From the NCBI GenBank assembly GCA_963791885.1, contig CAWBUL010000004.1, positions 620,001 through 684,000 on the forward strand: a stretch of 64,000 nucleotides of DNA, read 5' to 3'. Positions 1 to 8,002 of the stretch are shown here, one piece after another (within the stretch, counting starts at the first letter, position 1; each line of letters begins with the position of its first letter). The position numbers were made by a program, and so were the translations under genes. The notes under the pieces were generated by a model, which saw nothing but the letters and a program-made list of their open reading frames with translations, searched no databases and was not told where the DNA came from. Source of the DNA: CAVSUZ01 sp963791885. Its GTDB lineage: Bacteria; Pseudomonadota; Alphaproteobacteria; Acetobacterales; Acetobacteraceae.

Positions 1-283
1 AACGGCATCAAGCACAAGCTCACCAAGCCGTATCACCCTTGGACGAACGGTCAGGCAGAACGCATGAACCGAACCGTCAAAGAGGCGACCATTAAGGCGT
101 TCCATTATTCCGATCTGGAAAGCCTCAAAGCCCACGTCCTCACCTTCGTGTCGGCCTATAACTTTGCCAAGCATCTCAAGGCGCTCAGGTGGAAGACCCC
201 GTTCGAAGCCGTCTGCCACGCCTGGACGACAACACCAGAAATCTTCAAACTCAACCCGCGTCACCTCATCCCGGGACCAAACA
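1..283 (+). mobile_element. IS481-family element, right-hand end (left part outside window)
   Basis: The window opens inside a transposase gene whose last codons coincide with an element end. The end is placed at position 283 because the outermost bases are ACA (the complement of the TGT typical of IS481-type ends) and because, read on the minus strand, flgD sequence stops making sense exactly there. The other end and any target duplication lie outside the window. Family assignment rests on the C-terminal catalytic sequence only. Confidence 0.75.
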
Positions 284-288
284 TGTAG
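1..288 (+). CDS. IS481-family transposase, C-terminal fragment
   Basis: Partial DDE transposase, open from the first base. The visible part carries the end of the rve integrase core: a PYHPWTNGQAER motif, in which the Glu would be the third acidic catalytic residue, then a helical tail ending in NPRHLIPGPNM. The stop codon appears to be supplied by the flanking flgD sequence just beyond the element end. It cuts and joins the element's DNA. Its insertion truncates the convergent flgD gene. N-terminal helix-turn-helix and first two catalytic Asp residues are outside the window. Confidence 0.85.
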   Translation, partial: NGIKHKLTKPYHPWTNGQAERMNRTVKEATIKAFHYSDLESLKAHVLTFVSAYNFAKHLKALRWKTPFEAVCHAWTTTPEIFKLNPRHLIPGPNM

Positions 289-815
289 GCTCCGTCCGGC
301 ATCTGCGTCCCGCTGCTCGACTGGCCGTTCCACGTCCAGGTGTTCTGCCCCGCCGTTGCGCTGACGATCGCGCTGTTCACCGTCTGGCTGGCGGAGTTGG
401 TGATATTGATCAGCACATTCTCCGCCGCCGGTGCGGTGAAGGTCAGGCTGCCGCTGCCATCCTGCAGCGGCATTGACGTTGAATCCACATTCACGGTTTT
501 CCCGGCCAGGGCTGATCCCTGGATGATCTCGCTCGCCTGGTTGAGCGAAATGAGCTGATTGAGGCTCGTATTGGTGTTGATCTGCTGCTCGACGCCGGAA
601 AACTCGACCAGTTCCTGCGTGAATTCATTCGTGTCCAGCGGGCTTGTCGGATCCTGATTCTGCAACTGCGTCATCAGCATTTGTAGGAAGTCCTGGAAAT
701 TGCCGGAGAGCTGATCGATCGCATTCTGTCCCGAGGCCGAGTCACTCGACGACGTGGAGGAGGAGGACGTGGCATTCGCCTGCTGCTGGGCGGCGACGGA
801 TGCAATGCTGCTCAT
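261..815 (-). pseudogene. flgD: flgD, flagellar hook assembly scaffold, 3' end cut off by IS481-type element
   Basis: FlgD caps the growing hook and is needed for FlgE polymerisation. The N-terminal part is intact: a Ser/Gln-rich start, then the conserved FlgD_N sequence with DFLQMLMTQLQNQDPTSPLD and EFTQELVEFSGVEQQ, followed by the beta-rich FlgD/Tudor-like region (TWTWNG). The reading frame stops right after MPDGAY, where FlgD normally continues for several dozen residues. From position 283 downward the sequence is IS end and the frame closes at 261 after a few foreign residues. About 180 residues remain, so the C-terminal domain is lost. It lies 3 bp after fliK on the same strand, as in a fliK-flgD operon. 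Without FlgD a hook is not expected to form. Confidence 0.85.
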
Positions 816-818
816 GTT

Positions 819-1989
819 TCAATCTCTTTCATGCCGTGATGTCGAGGGCTGACTGAACCCAGCGTGGCGCATAAGCCGGTTCGTTCCCCGTTGCGTCTGC
901 ATCAGATGCATCCGGTTCCGGGCGTGAAGCGGAAGCCGCACGCCTATCGGCATTCGAGCCATTGGATCCCCGCCGTTGTCGCTGAGCGTCAGGACCAATT
1001 GTCGCTGCGCGGGGACACCAGCCTGGTCCAGCGCCTGCTGCAATTTCGGTTGATCCTGCGAGAGCAGATCGAGCGTATGGGCATGCTCGACCTTGATCTC
1101 GACCCGTGCGGGTGCATCCGTCGGCCGATCGATGCGAACCTCCAGCTTCCCGAGTTCGGGCGGCGTGAGGTGGATTGTCAGGTGCTGCGGATTGGTGAGG
1201 TGCGCAGTAACCGCAATCGCGGGGATGGCTGCGGTGGGAGCCTGGGCGGCTGCCTGCGTCGCCGGCGCTGTTGTGGGGAAGGGGGCTGAGATCCGGCCCG
1301 CCGCCTCGGTTTTCGCCACCGGCTCGGGCGCGTGGGCCACCAGCGCGGTGGGCAGGGGTTGCGCGGTGGTGGTCACGGGCGCTGCAGGTAAAGCCGCCAC
1401 TGACGCATCCGACTGCCGCGCCGTTGCAGACTGTGCCGGTTGTTCGGACTTGGCAGCACCCGGGCTCGCTTGCGGCTCGTCGGCATGCGGTGTCGCCGTC
1501 CGATGCGTGGCCGGCCCGTACCTGTACCGCCCCGATATCTTCAGGCGCAGCACGGGTCGAGGTTGTCGACGCAGCCCATGACGGCCGGGCTTCGGCGATG
1601 GGCGTTGCCGCGATCGGTGACAACTCCGGCTGAGTCGCAGTGGTTACCGAGGGTTGGTCGGTCTGTGGCTTTTTCCCGTTCGCCTTAAGCTCATGCTTGG
1701 CGCGCGTGGACGGTTTGACCTGCGTCCGATCGGGTGGGTTCGGCTTCGGCGCCGTCGTGATTTGAGGTGACGGTGCGTCCGGCTTGAGTAAAGACGCCAA
1801 GCGGTTTGATGGCGTGCGGGCTGGAGCAGAAGCGTTCGTTTGGCCTGGGCTGGCCTCGGTAGAATCAGGCGCATCGGTCGGCGTCTCGGTATCGAGCAGG
1901 CGCGCGAATGCATCCGAGCGCGCCCGGCTGGCTACGGCCGTTCCGGGCAGGCTGGTCGCCACTATTAAGGCTTGCGGCACTCCTGGCAT
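819..1989 (-). pseudogene. fliK: fliK, flagellar hook-length control protein, frameshifted
   Basis: FliK is the secreted ruler that sets hook length and switches export specificity. The C-terminal Flg_hook domain is clear in the frame ending at 819 (LTIHLTPPELGKLEVRI, then PKLQQALDQAGV). The Pro/Ala/Thr-rich N-terminal part, beginning MPGVPQALIVAT at 1989, is in a different frame; continuity is lost between about 1500 and 1545. One indel there splits the gene. The start at 1989 is chosen because the first good N-terminal helix (ARSDAFARLLD) follows it, but it lies only 12 bp from a predicted sigma-54 promoter, so a downstream start is possible. Pro/Ala-rich FliK middles are variable, so the exact junction cannot be fixed. 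Confidence 0.75.
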
Positions 1990-2000
1990 GCCGAACACAC

Positions 2001-2016
2001 AGCAAGACGCCTGCCA
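2001..2016 (-). promoter_or_regulatory. sigma-54-type promoter for fliK-flgD
   Basis: On the minus strand the sequence is TGGCAGGCGTCTTGCT, with GG and GC separated by exactly 10 bases as the sigma-54 -24/-12 consensus (TGGCAC-N5-TTGC) requires. It points at fliK. Transcription would begin within a few bases of the ATG at 1989, so the leader would be very short. Flagellar hook operons in other alphaproteobacteria are known sigma-54 targets. Activity is inferred. Confidence 0.6.
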
Positions 2017-2076
2017 CGTCCGAATGATCAGTATTCGCATGTTTTGCTTGAGGCCAGATGGGGGCGGGCAAAGCGC

Positions 2077-2097
2077 GCCCGGCAGCTTCTGCCGGGC
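2077..2097. terminator. strong hairpin between divergent flagellar promoters
   Basis: A 9-bp perfect stem (GCCCGGCAG / CTGCCGGGC) with a 3-base loop, followed on the plus strand by CTTTAACT. It resembles a short Rho-independent terminator on the plus strand, although no plus-strand gene ends here. It lies between the two divergent sigma-54-type promoters and could block read-through or act in an RNA leader. Confidence 0.4.
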
Positions 2098-2160
2098 TTT
2101 AACTGCCCGGTACACTGGTGCCGCCTACGCTTCAGCTATCAATTTCCGCTAAAACTCCAC

Positions 2161-2176
2161 TGGCACGATTCCTGCC
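2161..2176 (+). promoter_or_regulatory. sigma-54-type promoter for flgE-flgK-flgL
   Basis: TGGCACGATTCCTGCC matches the sigma-54 consensus closely: TGGCACG, then GG and GC separated by exactly 10 bases. It lies 35 bp upstream of the flgE start, leaving room for a leader with the GGAG ribosome site at 2199-2202. Hook genes of alphaproteobacteria are typical sigma-54 targets, activated by FlbD-type regulators not seen in this window. Confidence 0.7.
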
Positions 2177-2210
2177 ATGCATGCGCTGAACACACGCCGG
2201 AGCTCTCCGC

Positions 2211-3485
2211 ATGTCCTTGTTCGGCGCCCTGAATACGTCGGTCAGCGGCCTGACCGCCCAGTCCGCCGCCTTTGGTAATATCAGCGACAACGTCGCGAAC
2301 AGCCAGACCGTCGGCTACAAAGGGGTCGATACCGAGTTTGTCGATTACCTGACCGACAGTACTGCCGAGCAGAACGATCCTGGCGGCGTCGTGACCCGGC
2401 CTGATTACACCAACAACGTGCAGGGCACGATTACCCAAAGCAGCGATCCGCTGGCGCTTGCAATCGCGGGTCAGGGCTTCTTCGCTGTGTCGGAGGCCAA
2501 TGGCGTTTCTTCCAACAGTTCCGCCCCGACGTTCAGCCCGCAGACCTATTATACGCGTGCGGGCGACTTTCAGATGGACAAGAACGGATATCTAGTGAAC
2601 AGCGCCGGCGAGTACCTACAAGGTTGGACGGTGGATCCTACCACCGGTGTGACAAACCAGTCCCAGCTTTCCACCATCCAGATCACCCAAACGCAGTTCA
2701 ATCCGGTTGCCACCACCCAAGTCGACCTGTCGGCCAACTTGCCCGCCGGCGCCAGCAGCAGCACGAACGCATCTTCGCAGGTCGATGTGTATGATTCACT
2801 CGGTCAGGACCACACGCTGACCCTATCATGGACGCCACCGACCGCGCCCGCGACGGCCTGGACGCTGAACGCGACGGACGAAACCGGCGCTACCGTCGGC
2901 ACCGATACAGTCGATTTCGGCACCGGCGGCATGGCCGCCGGAACGATCAGCGCCATCAACGGCACCACGGGCACAAGCGGTGCGCCCGCGACGGTGACGC
3001 TTACGCCGAGCTGGGCAAGTTCGCCCATCACACTGAGCCTGGGGAATTTCGGCCAGGGCAACGGCGTAACGGAATTTTCCTCGGCCAGCTACAGCCTGCG
3101 CAATCTGAGCCAGAACGGTGTTCCACCGGGGGCGTTCACCGGCATTACCATTGACAGCGCCGGGGTCGTCGAAGCGAATTGCGACAACGGACAGTCCCAG
3201 CCGATCGCCCAGGTGCCCGTCATCACCTTCGCAGATCCGTCTGCACTGCAACGCCAGAATGGCGAGGCATTCACCGCGACGTCCGACTCCGGCAATCCGA
3301 TCGCGCAGGCAGCCAACACTGATGGAGCCGGTAGCCTTGTCACCGGATCAGTCGAAAGTTCGAACGTCGATATCGCCACCGAGTTCAGTAAGCTGATCGT
3401 GGCGCAGCAGGCCTATAGCGCCAACGCCAAAATGATCACCACGGCGGACACCCTGCTGCAAACTACGATTAACATGAAGACCTAA
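2211..3485 (+). CDS. flgE: flagellar hook protein FlgE
   Basis: Builds the curved hook joining the basal body to the filament. 424 residues, within the family's usual range. The N-terminal rod/hook motif is complete (MSLFGALNTSVSGL, then NISDNVANSQTVGYKG), followed by the FlgE D2 region (TWTPP-type beta sequence) and the C-terminal helix with VESSNVDIATEFSKLIVAQQAYSANAK split over residues about 385-415. The start follows GGAG at 2199 and a sigma-54-type promoter. The stop overlaps the flgK start (TAATG). It looks intact, unlike its neighbours. Confidence 0.95.
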   Translation: MSLFGALNTSVSGLTAQSAAFGNISDNVANSQTVGYKGVDTEFVDYLTDSTAEQNDPGGVVTRPDYTNNVQGTITQSSDPLALAIAGQGFFAVSEANGVSSNSSAPTFSPQTYYTRAGDFQMDKNGYLVNSAGEYLQGWTVDPTTGVTNQSQLSTIQITQTQFNPVATTQVDLSANLPAGASSSTNASSQVDVYDSLGQDHTLTLSWTPPTAPATAWTLNATDETGATVGTDTVDFGTGGMAAGTISAINGTTGTSGAPATVTLTPSWASSPITLSLGNFGQGNGVTEFSSASYSLRNLSQNGVPPGAFTGITIDSAGVVEANCDNGQSQPIAQVPVITFADPSALQRQNGEAFTATSDSGNPIAQAANTDGAGSLVTGSVESSNVDIATEFSKLIVAQQAYSANAKMITTADTLLQTTINMKT

Positions 3486-4960
3486 TGAACCTCAACGCCG
3501 CTCTGTCCATCGCCAATAGCGGCCTTGCGAGCATCAATGCCCAATTGGCGGTGGTGTCCCATAACGTCGCCAACTCCAGTACTGCAGGCTATGTCGAGGA
3601 GACGGTGCCGCTGGTTTCGCGCCAGGCCTCCGGCCAGGACATGGGCGTCTACACCGGCGGCGCGATACAGAGTGTCAACGACGCAGCCCTGCAGCAATCC
3701 GTCCTGACTCAGAATGCCGTGACCGCCAACGCACAGACCACGGCGAACGCGCTCTCCGCCGTCGAATCCGCCGATGGCTCGCCGGGGGACAACACCGATC
3801 TCAATGGGCTGCTCGGCAGTCTTCAGGACGCATTCTCAACTCTGCTCAATGATCCATCAAATCAGACGCAGCAATCCGCCGTCGTCAGCGCCGCAGCTAC
3901 GCTGGCGGAGGGCCTCAACACCCGTTCGGAAACTATAACCCAACAGCGCCAAGCGGCGCAGAACGACATTGTCGCTTCGGTGAACACCATCAACACGGAT
4001 CTTGCCGGTATCGGCCAGATCAGCGATCAGGTCGTCGCGGCCAAGGCAGACGGCCGAAGTACGGCGGATCTCGAAAGCCAGCGCGATCAGCAGATCGCCT
4101 CGCTCTCCAGCCTGATCGATGTACAAGTGCTGCCTCAGTCGAACGGTGATGTGCTGTTGACGACAACGTCAGGTCTCGAACTGCCCACCCGTAGCCAGAA
4201 TGGACCATTCAGCACCTCGGACGCCGAGGTGCAGGCAGGAGCGTACTATCCCGGCGGGGGCTTGCCGGGTGTCACGCTGAACGGCACCGACGTAACGACC
4301 TCTCTCACCGGCGGTCAGCTTGGTGCCGATATCACGCTGCGCGACCAAACTCTGCCCGCAGAACAAGCCGGTCTGGACGAGTTCGCCGAGGGGTTGGCGA
4401 ACCAGTTTTCCTCGCAAGGTTTGACACTCTTCACCAATGCCTCCGGCACCGTTCCGACGTCCACCGGCCCCTACACACAGAGCGGCTATGTCGGCTTCGC
4501 CGCCAGCATCCAGGTGAACCCGGCCGTAACCGCGACGCCGTCATCGGTGCGCGACGGCACGCCATCCACGAATTCGAGCGACGCAGCCGGATACAATACG
4601 GTCATCGAGAACGTTCTGAACAACACCTTCGCCACGTCAGGCCCATCCTATTCCACGACTGGCCTCGGTCCCGCCGGCACGCTGTCACTGTCTTTCACCT
4701 CGCCCACATCGTTGTCCGGTTTCGCCGTCAGTCTCAGCGGCGCCCTGTCCGCTGCAAGTGCCAACGCCTCCAACGAACTGACGACAGAGCAGGGGGTTCA
4801 GACAACGCTGCAGAGCCAGTTGTCGTCGGAAACGGGCGTGAGTCTGGACAGTGAGATGTCGAAGATGATCGCCTTGCAGAACGCGTACGACGCCAATGCG
4901 CGTGTTCTCACGACCGCCCAGGCCATGTTCTCGGCCCTGTTCGGAACGGTGCAGGCATGA
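3485..4960 (+). CDS. flgK: flagellar hook-associated protein 1 FlgK
   Basis: First hook-filament junction protein. 491 residues. The N-terminus has the family motif (MNLNAALSIANSGL, HNVANSSTAGYVEE) and the C-terminus ends with the matching helix (SLDSEMSKMIALQNAYDANA) expected for coaxial packing with the N-terminal helix. The middle is Ser/Thr/Ala-rich as usual. Start overlaps flgE stop by one base and its stop overlaps the flgL start (ATGA), so flgE-flgK-flgL form one translationally coupled operon. No damage seen. Confidence 0.93.
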   Translation: MNLNAALSIANSGLASINAQLAVVSHNVANSSTAGYVEETVPLVSRQASGQDMGVYTGGAIQSVNDAALQQSVLTQNAVTANAQTTANALSAVESADGSPGDNTDLNGLLGSLQDAFSTLLNDPSNQTQQSAVVSAAATLAEGLNTRSETITQQRQAAQNDIVASVNTINTDLAGIGQISDQVVAAKADGRSTADLESQRDQQIASLSSLIDVQVLPQSNGDVLLTTTSGLELPTRSQNGPFSTSDAEVQAGAYYPGGGLPGVTLNGTDVTTSLTGGQLGADITLRDQTLPAEQAGLDEFAEGLANQFSSQGLTLFTNASGTVPTSTGPYTQSGYVGFAASIQVNPAVTATPSSVRDGTPSTNSSDAAGYNTVIENVLNNTFATSGPSYSTTGLGPAGTLSLSFTSPTSLSGFAVSLSGALSAASANASNELTTEQGVQTTLQSQLSSETGVSLDSEMSKMIALQNAYDANARVLTTAQAMFSALFGTVQA

Positions 4961-6028
4961 GCGCAATCGGTGGCCTTTCACTATCCGACTACGGCTCGCT
5001 GGGCGTTCTGGTGGCCAACACTGAGTCCGTCCAGACGAAGCTGAACACCCTCACCAATCAGGCCAGCACCGGCGATGTGTCGACAACGTATGCGGGTCTC
5101 GGGTCCGGTGCGACCACGTCATTGGAGATCAACGCGTCGGTCGCTCATTTGCAGACGTGGCAGAACAACATCAGCGCCGCGACCGGCAATATGGACGTGA
5201 CCCAAACGGCCATGACGCAGATCCAATCGATTGCCTCCAGCCTGTTGAGCTCACTCGACGATCTGGAGGGCGCTGACGGAAGCGAGATCGCGACGGTCGC
5301 TGCCACGGCGCAGAGCGATCTCGCTCAGGTCGCCAACCTGCTCGATTCCACCAACGGCACGACATACGTCTTCGCCGGGACCGACAGTTCCAACCCGCCG
5401 GTTCCGGATCCCGACAACATCACCTCTTCGGGGTTCTATACGCAGATTGCGTCCGCGGTCGCGAACCTCTCCACCGCTGGTGCCGCGGCGACGACATCTG
5501 CGACGCTGGCCATCGCCTCGTCAAACGCCGCAGGCACCACGCCGTTTTCCGCCACGATCGGCAGCGCTCCAGTGATTCAGACCGAAAGCGGCGAAACGCA
5601 GCAGGTCAGACTGCTGGCCAATTCAAACGCTTACGTTACCTCGACCGGTACGTTGACGACCGGTTCATACATGCGGGACCTGATGTCTGCGCTGGCGACC
5701 GTGGGATCGCTGACCAGCTCGCAGCAGGACGACCCGAATCTGACGGGGTTGATCCAAAACACAACGTCTACCCTGCAAGGCGCGATCTCGGCCATGGCCC
5801 AGGACGCCGGCGTGCTTGGCAAGACCCAGTCAATGTTGAACGACGAGTCGACCACGCTGTCTAACACGCAGACCGCGATGAGCACACAGTTGTCGTCAGG
5901 TACAGGACGTAGATATGGCTCAGACGCTGTCAAATATCACTCTAGTACAGACGCAACTCCAGGCCTCCTACCAATTGCTGGCCAATGCTTCCAGCCTGTC
6001 ATTGGCGAAATTCCTCCCGGTTTCCTGA
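4957..6028 (+). pseudogene. flgL: flgL, hook-associated protein 3, +1 frameshift near the C-terminus
   Basis: Second hook-filament junction protein. The N-terminal flagellin-like helix and the body are in frame from the ATG at 4957. After AMSTQLSS (about position 5895) the original frame runs into non-family sequence as far as 6159. If one base in TCGTCAGGTACAG (5892-5904) is removed, the next frame reads VQDVDMAQTLSNITLVQTQL, then QASYQLLANASSLSLAKFLPVS, and stops at 6028. That is the C-terminal helix expected of FlgL/flagellin proteins, so the gene carries one extra base. As written the protein would lack the D0 helix needed for assembly. The indel is real or a sequencing error. Confidence 0.85.
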
Positions 6029-6085
6029 TGCAGACGTCGCGATATTCATCAACCTTTAAGCATCGCGCGTCAAAATGCGTCAGTG

Positions 6086-6100
6086 CCCGCAAAAAGCGGG
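6086..6100 (+). other. hairpin in flagellin 5' leader
   Basis: CCCGC-AAAAA-GCGGG forms a perfect 5-bp stem with an A5 loop about 34 bases before the flagellin ATG and just upstream of the ribosome-site region (AAGGGAAAG, 6122-6130). In some alphaproteobacteria flagellin leaders are bound by FlbT, which controls mRNA decay. A similar role here is only a suggestion. Confidence 0.35.
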
Positions 6101-6133
6101 AAATCCGCAACCTCTGTGGGCAAGGGAAAGACC

Positions 6134-6787
6134 ATGTCCGGTACTCTGAATTCGGTTAATACCAACGTTGGCGCGATGATCGCGCTTGAGGCGCTCAATT
6201 CGACCAATGAGCAATTGAACGCCACGCAAAAGCAGATCTCCACCGGTTATCGCGTCGCGGACGCCACGGATGACGGCGCGGCCTATGCGGTCGCGCAGTC
6301 CGTCCGGTCGGACGTGAACGCGCTGACCACGGCCAATGAGCAGTTGGGTGGTGTCCAGGGTCTGCTCTCGACGACCAGCTCCGGCCTCAATGACGTTTCC
6401 ACCACGCTTAGCAGCATGCGTGATACGCTGGTGGAGCTGGCGAACGGCAATACCAGCGGCGATGAGCGTACGCAGTATGCGGCGCAGTACTCCACATTGC
6501 TGACGCAGGTGAAGGGGTTCATCGAAGACGCGGACTACAACGGCAAGACGCTGATCGGCAATATCACCGGCAGCAACGGCGCGTTTTCTTCGGTCTCCGT
6601 CATCCGAAATGAGGTCGGATCCACCTACGGCATCAGCACATTCAGCGGCTCGGCGCTGTACAACGCCATCACCTTCACGACGCTGCTTGGCAAATCGACC
6701 TCGACGGCGATCGGGTCTATCGCTGCACTGATCACGGGCTCCGGCACGTTCCTCTCGGAGTTCAACACAAAGTCGGCACCGCGATGA
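6134..6787 (+). CDS. flagellin, C-terminally truncated
   Basis: Filament subunit. The N-terminal D0/D1 region is complete: MSGTLNSVNTNVGAMIALEAL, then the helix with KQISTGYRVADATDDGAAYAVAQ and the conserved ANEQLGGVQGLLSTTSSGLNDVS. 217 residues are present; Acetobacteraceae flagellins are usually longer and must end in a second D1/D0 helix (a QALSIANQ-type terminus). Here the frame ends FNTKSAPR and an alternative frame (KVGTAM) soon runs out too. So the C-terminal helix is gone, and the next gene starts 2 bp later with a catalytic domain lacking its usual N-terminus. A deletion joining the two genes is the simplest reading. The product should not polymerise. Confidence 0.85.
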   Translation: MSGTLNSVNTNVGAMIALEALNSTNEQLNATQKQISTGYRVADATDDGAAYAVAQSVRSDVNALTTANEQLGGVQGLLSTTSSGLNDVSTTLSSMRDTLVELANGNTSGDERTQYAAQYSTLLTQVKGFIEDADYNGKTLIGNITGSNGAFSSVSVIRNEVGSTYGISTFSGSALYNAITFTTLLGKSTSTAIGSIAALITGSGTFLSEFNTKSAPR

Positions 6788-6788
6788 A

Positions 6789-7991
6789 TTGTCGGCGCGG
6801 CTCGATCATCCCTCGTCGCCCCGATTGATGAACGATCCCGCGCCGGATCGGCGCCTGCGCATCGGCCTTCTGTCGGGGTCGATGCGGACACACCCGGTTG
6901 GTTGGCTCACCATCGCCGGGTTCGAGAATCTGGATCCCGCCCAGCAGACGCTAATCGGTCTTGCCCAGCGAGAAGGCAGCGATCCCATTGCCCGCCGCTT
7001 CCGCGCGATCGCGCCGGAATGGCACGACATCAGTGCGCTGGACGACCCGTCCTTGGCGGCACTCTGCCGCGATGACGGCATTGACATTCTGGTCGATCTC
7101 GGCGGTTTCGGCGATGCCGGGCGTATCACGGCCTTCACGCATCGGGCCGCACCCGTGCAGATCAAATGGGTCGGCATGCAGACCCACTCCTCCGGCCTGC
7201 CGGAGACAGACTGGATCATCACCGACCGCTGGCAAACACCCGCCGGCACCGAGACCCTGTATTCCGAACGACTGCTGCGCCTGCCGGACGGTTACGTCTG
7301 CTACAGTCCGCCGCCCTACGCACCCGATCCCGCACCGCTGCCGGCAAGGCGCAACGGCTACGTCACGTTTGGCTGCTTTAACAACATGGCTAAAATAACA
7401 CCGGCCGCACTCGCGGCGTGGAGCACCATCCTCAACCGCCTTCCCGGCGCACGGCTGGTCCTGAAGACGCACCAGTTCTCCGAAGCGGAACCCTGTGAGC
7501 GCATCCGCGCCGTTTTTGCCTCATCCGGCATCAGCCCCGACCGCGTCCAATTACGCGGGTCGTCTCGGCATCGCGAGTTCCTCTCGCAATACAACGACAT
7601 CGACATTGTCCTGGACCCCTTCCCCTATTCTGGCGGACTGACGACGTGCGAGGCGCTGTGGATGGGTGTACCCACGGTGACGCTGCCGGGAGATACATTC
7701 TCCTCACGGCACTCCGTCAGCCATCTGAGCAATGTCGGCCTCGGGGAATGGGTCGCGACTGACCGCGATGATTACGTGCGGCTGGCCTGCGCACGCGCGA
7801 CGGATCTCGGCGTATTGGAGGGACTCCGGGCGACGCTGCGCGCCCGCGTCAAGGTCAGCCCGCTGTGCGACGCACCGCGCTTCGGGGCCAATCTCGGCGC
7901 TGCCCTCCGCGACACCTGGCACGCGTGGTGTGGCGAGAGCAAGTTAACCGCCCAGCAACCACAGGCGCGGATACTTGCGAACGAGAGTTAG
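6789..7991 (+). CDS. OGT/SPINDLY-type glycosyltransferase (GT41), catalytic part only
   Basis: Resembles the catalytic half of O-GlcNAc-transferase-like proteins that modify Ser/Thr, in bacteria often flagellins or adhesins. Visible family landmarks: RLRIGLLSGSMRTHPVGW, DGIDILVDLGGF, APVQIKWVGMQ (family G-Y-x-G-T region), YVTFGCFNNMAKITP, and LDPFPYSGGLTTCEALWMGVPTVTLPG near the C-terminus, the nucleotide-sugar site. Family members usually carry a long N-terminal TPR array; none is present. The TTG start at 6789 is weak and the frame is open upstream into flagellin sequence, supporting a fusion deletion. Position next to flagellin suggests flagellin glycosylation as the former role. Confidence 0.8.
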   Translation: MSARLDHPSSPRLMNDPAPDRRLRIGLLSGSMRTHPVGWLTIAGFENLDPAQQTLIGLAQREGSDPIARRFRAIAPEWHDISALDDPSLAALCRDDGIDILVDLGGFGDAGRITAFTHRAAPVQIKWVGMQTHSSGLPETDWIITDRWQTPAGTETLYSERLLRLPDGYVCYSPPPYAPDPAPLPARRNGYVTFGCFNNMAKITPAALAAWSTILNRLPGARLVLKTHQFSEAEPCERIRAVFASSGISPDRVQLRGSSRHREFLSQYNDIDIVLDPFPYSGGLTTCEALWMGVPTVTLPGDTFSSRHSVSHLSNVGLGEWVATDRDDYVRLACARATDLGVLEGLRATLRARVKVSPLCDAPRFGANLGAALRDTWHAWCGESKLTAQQPQARILANES

Positions 7992-8002
7992 GAGTTCCGC
8001 CT

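Noticed and set aside
829..2115. Frame extending the fliK N-terminus upstream to 2115
   Set aside because: It runs over the hairpin and promoters and begins with no family-like sequence; start 1989 preferred.
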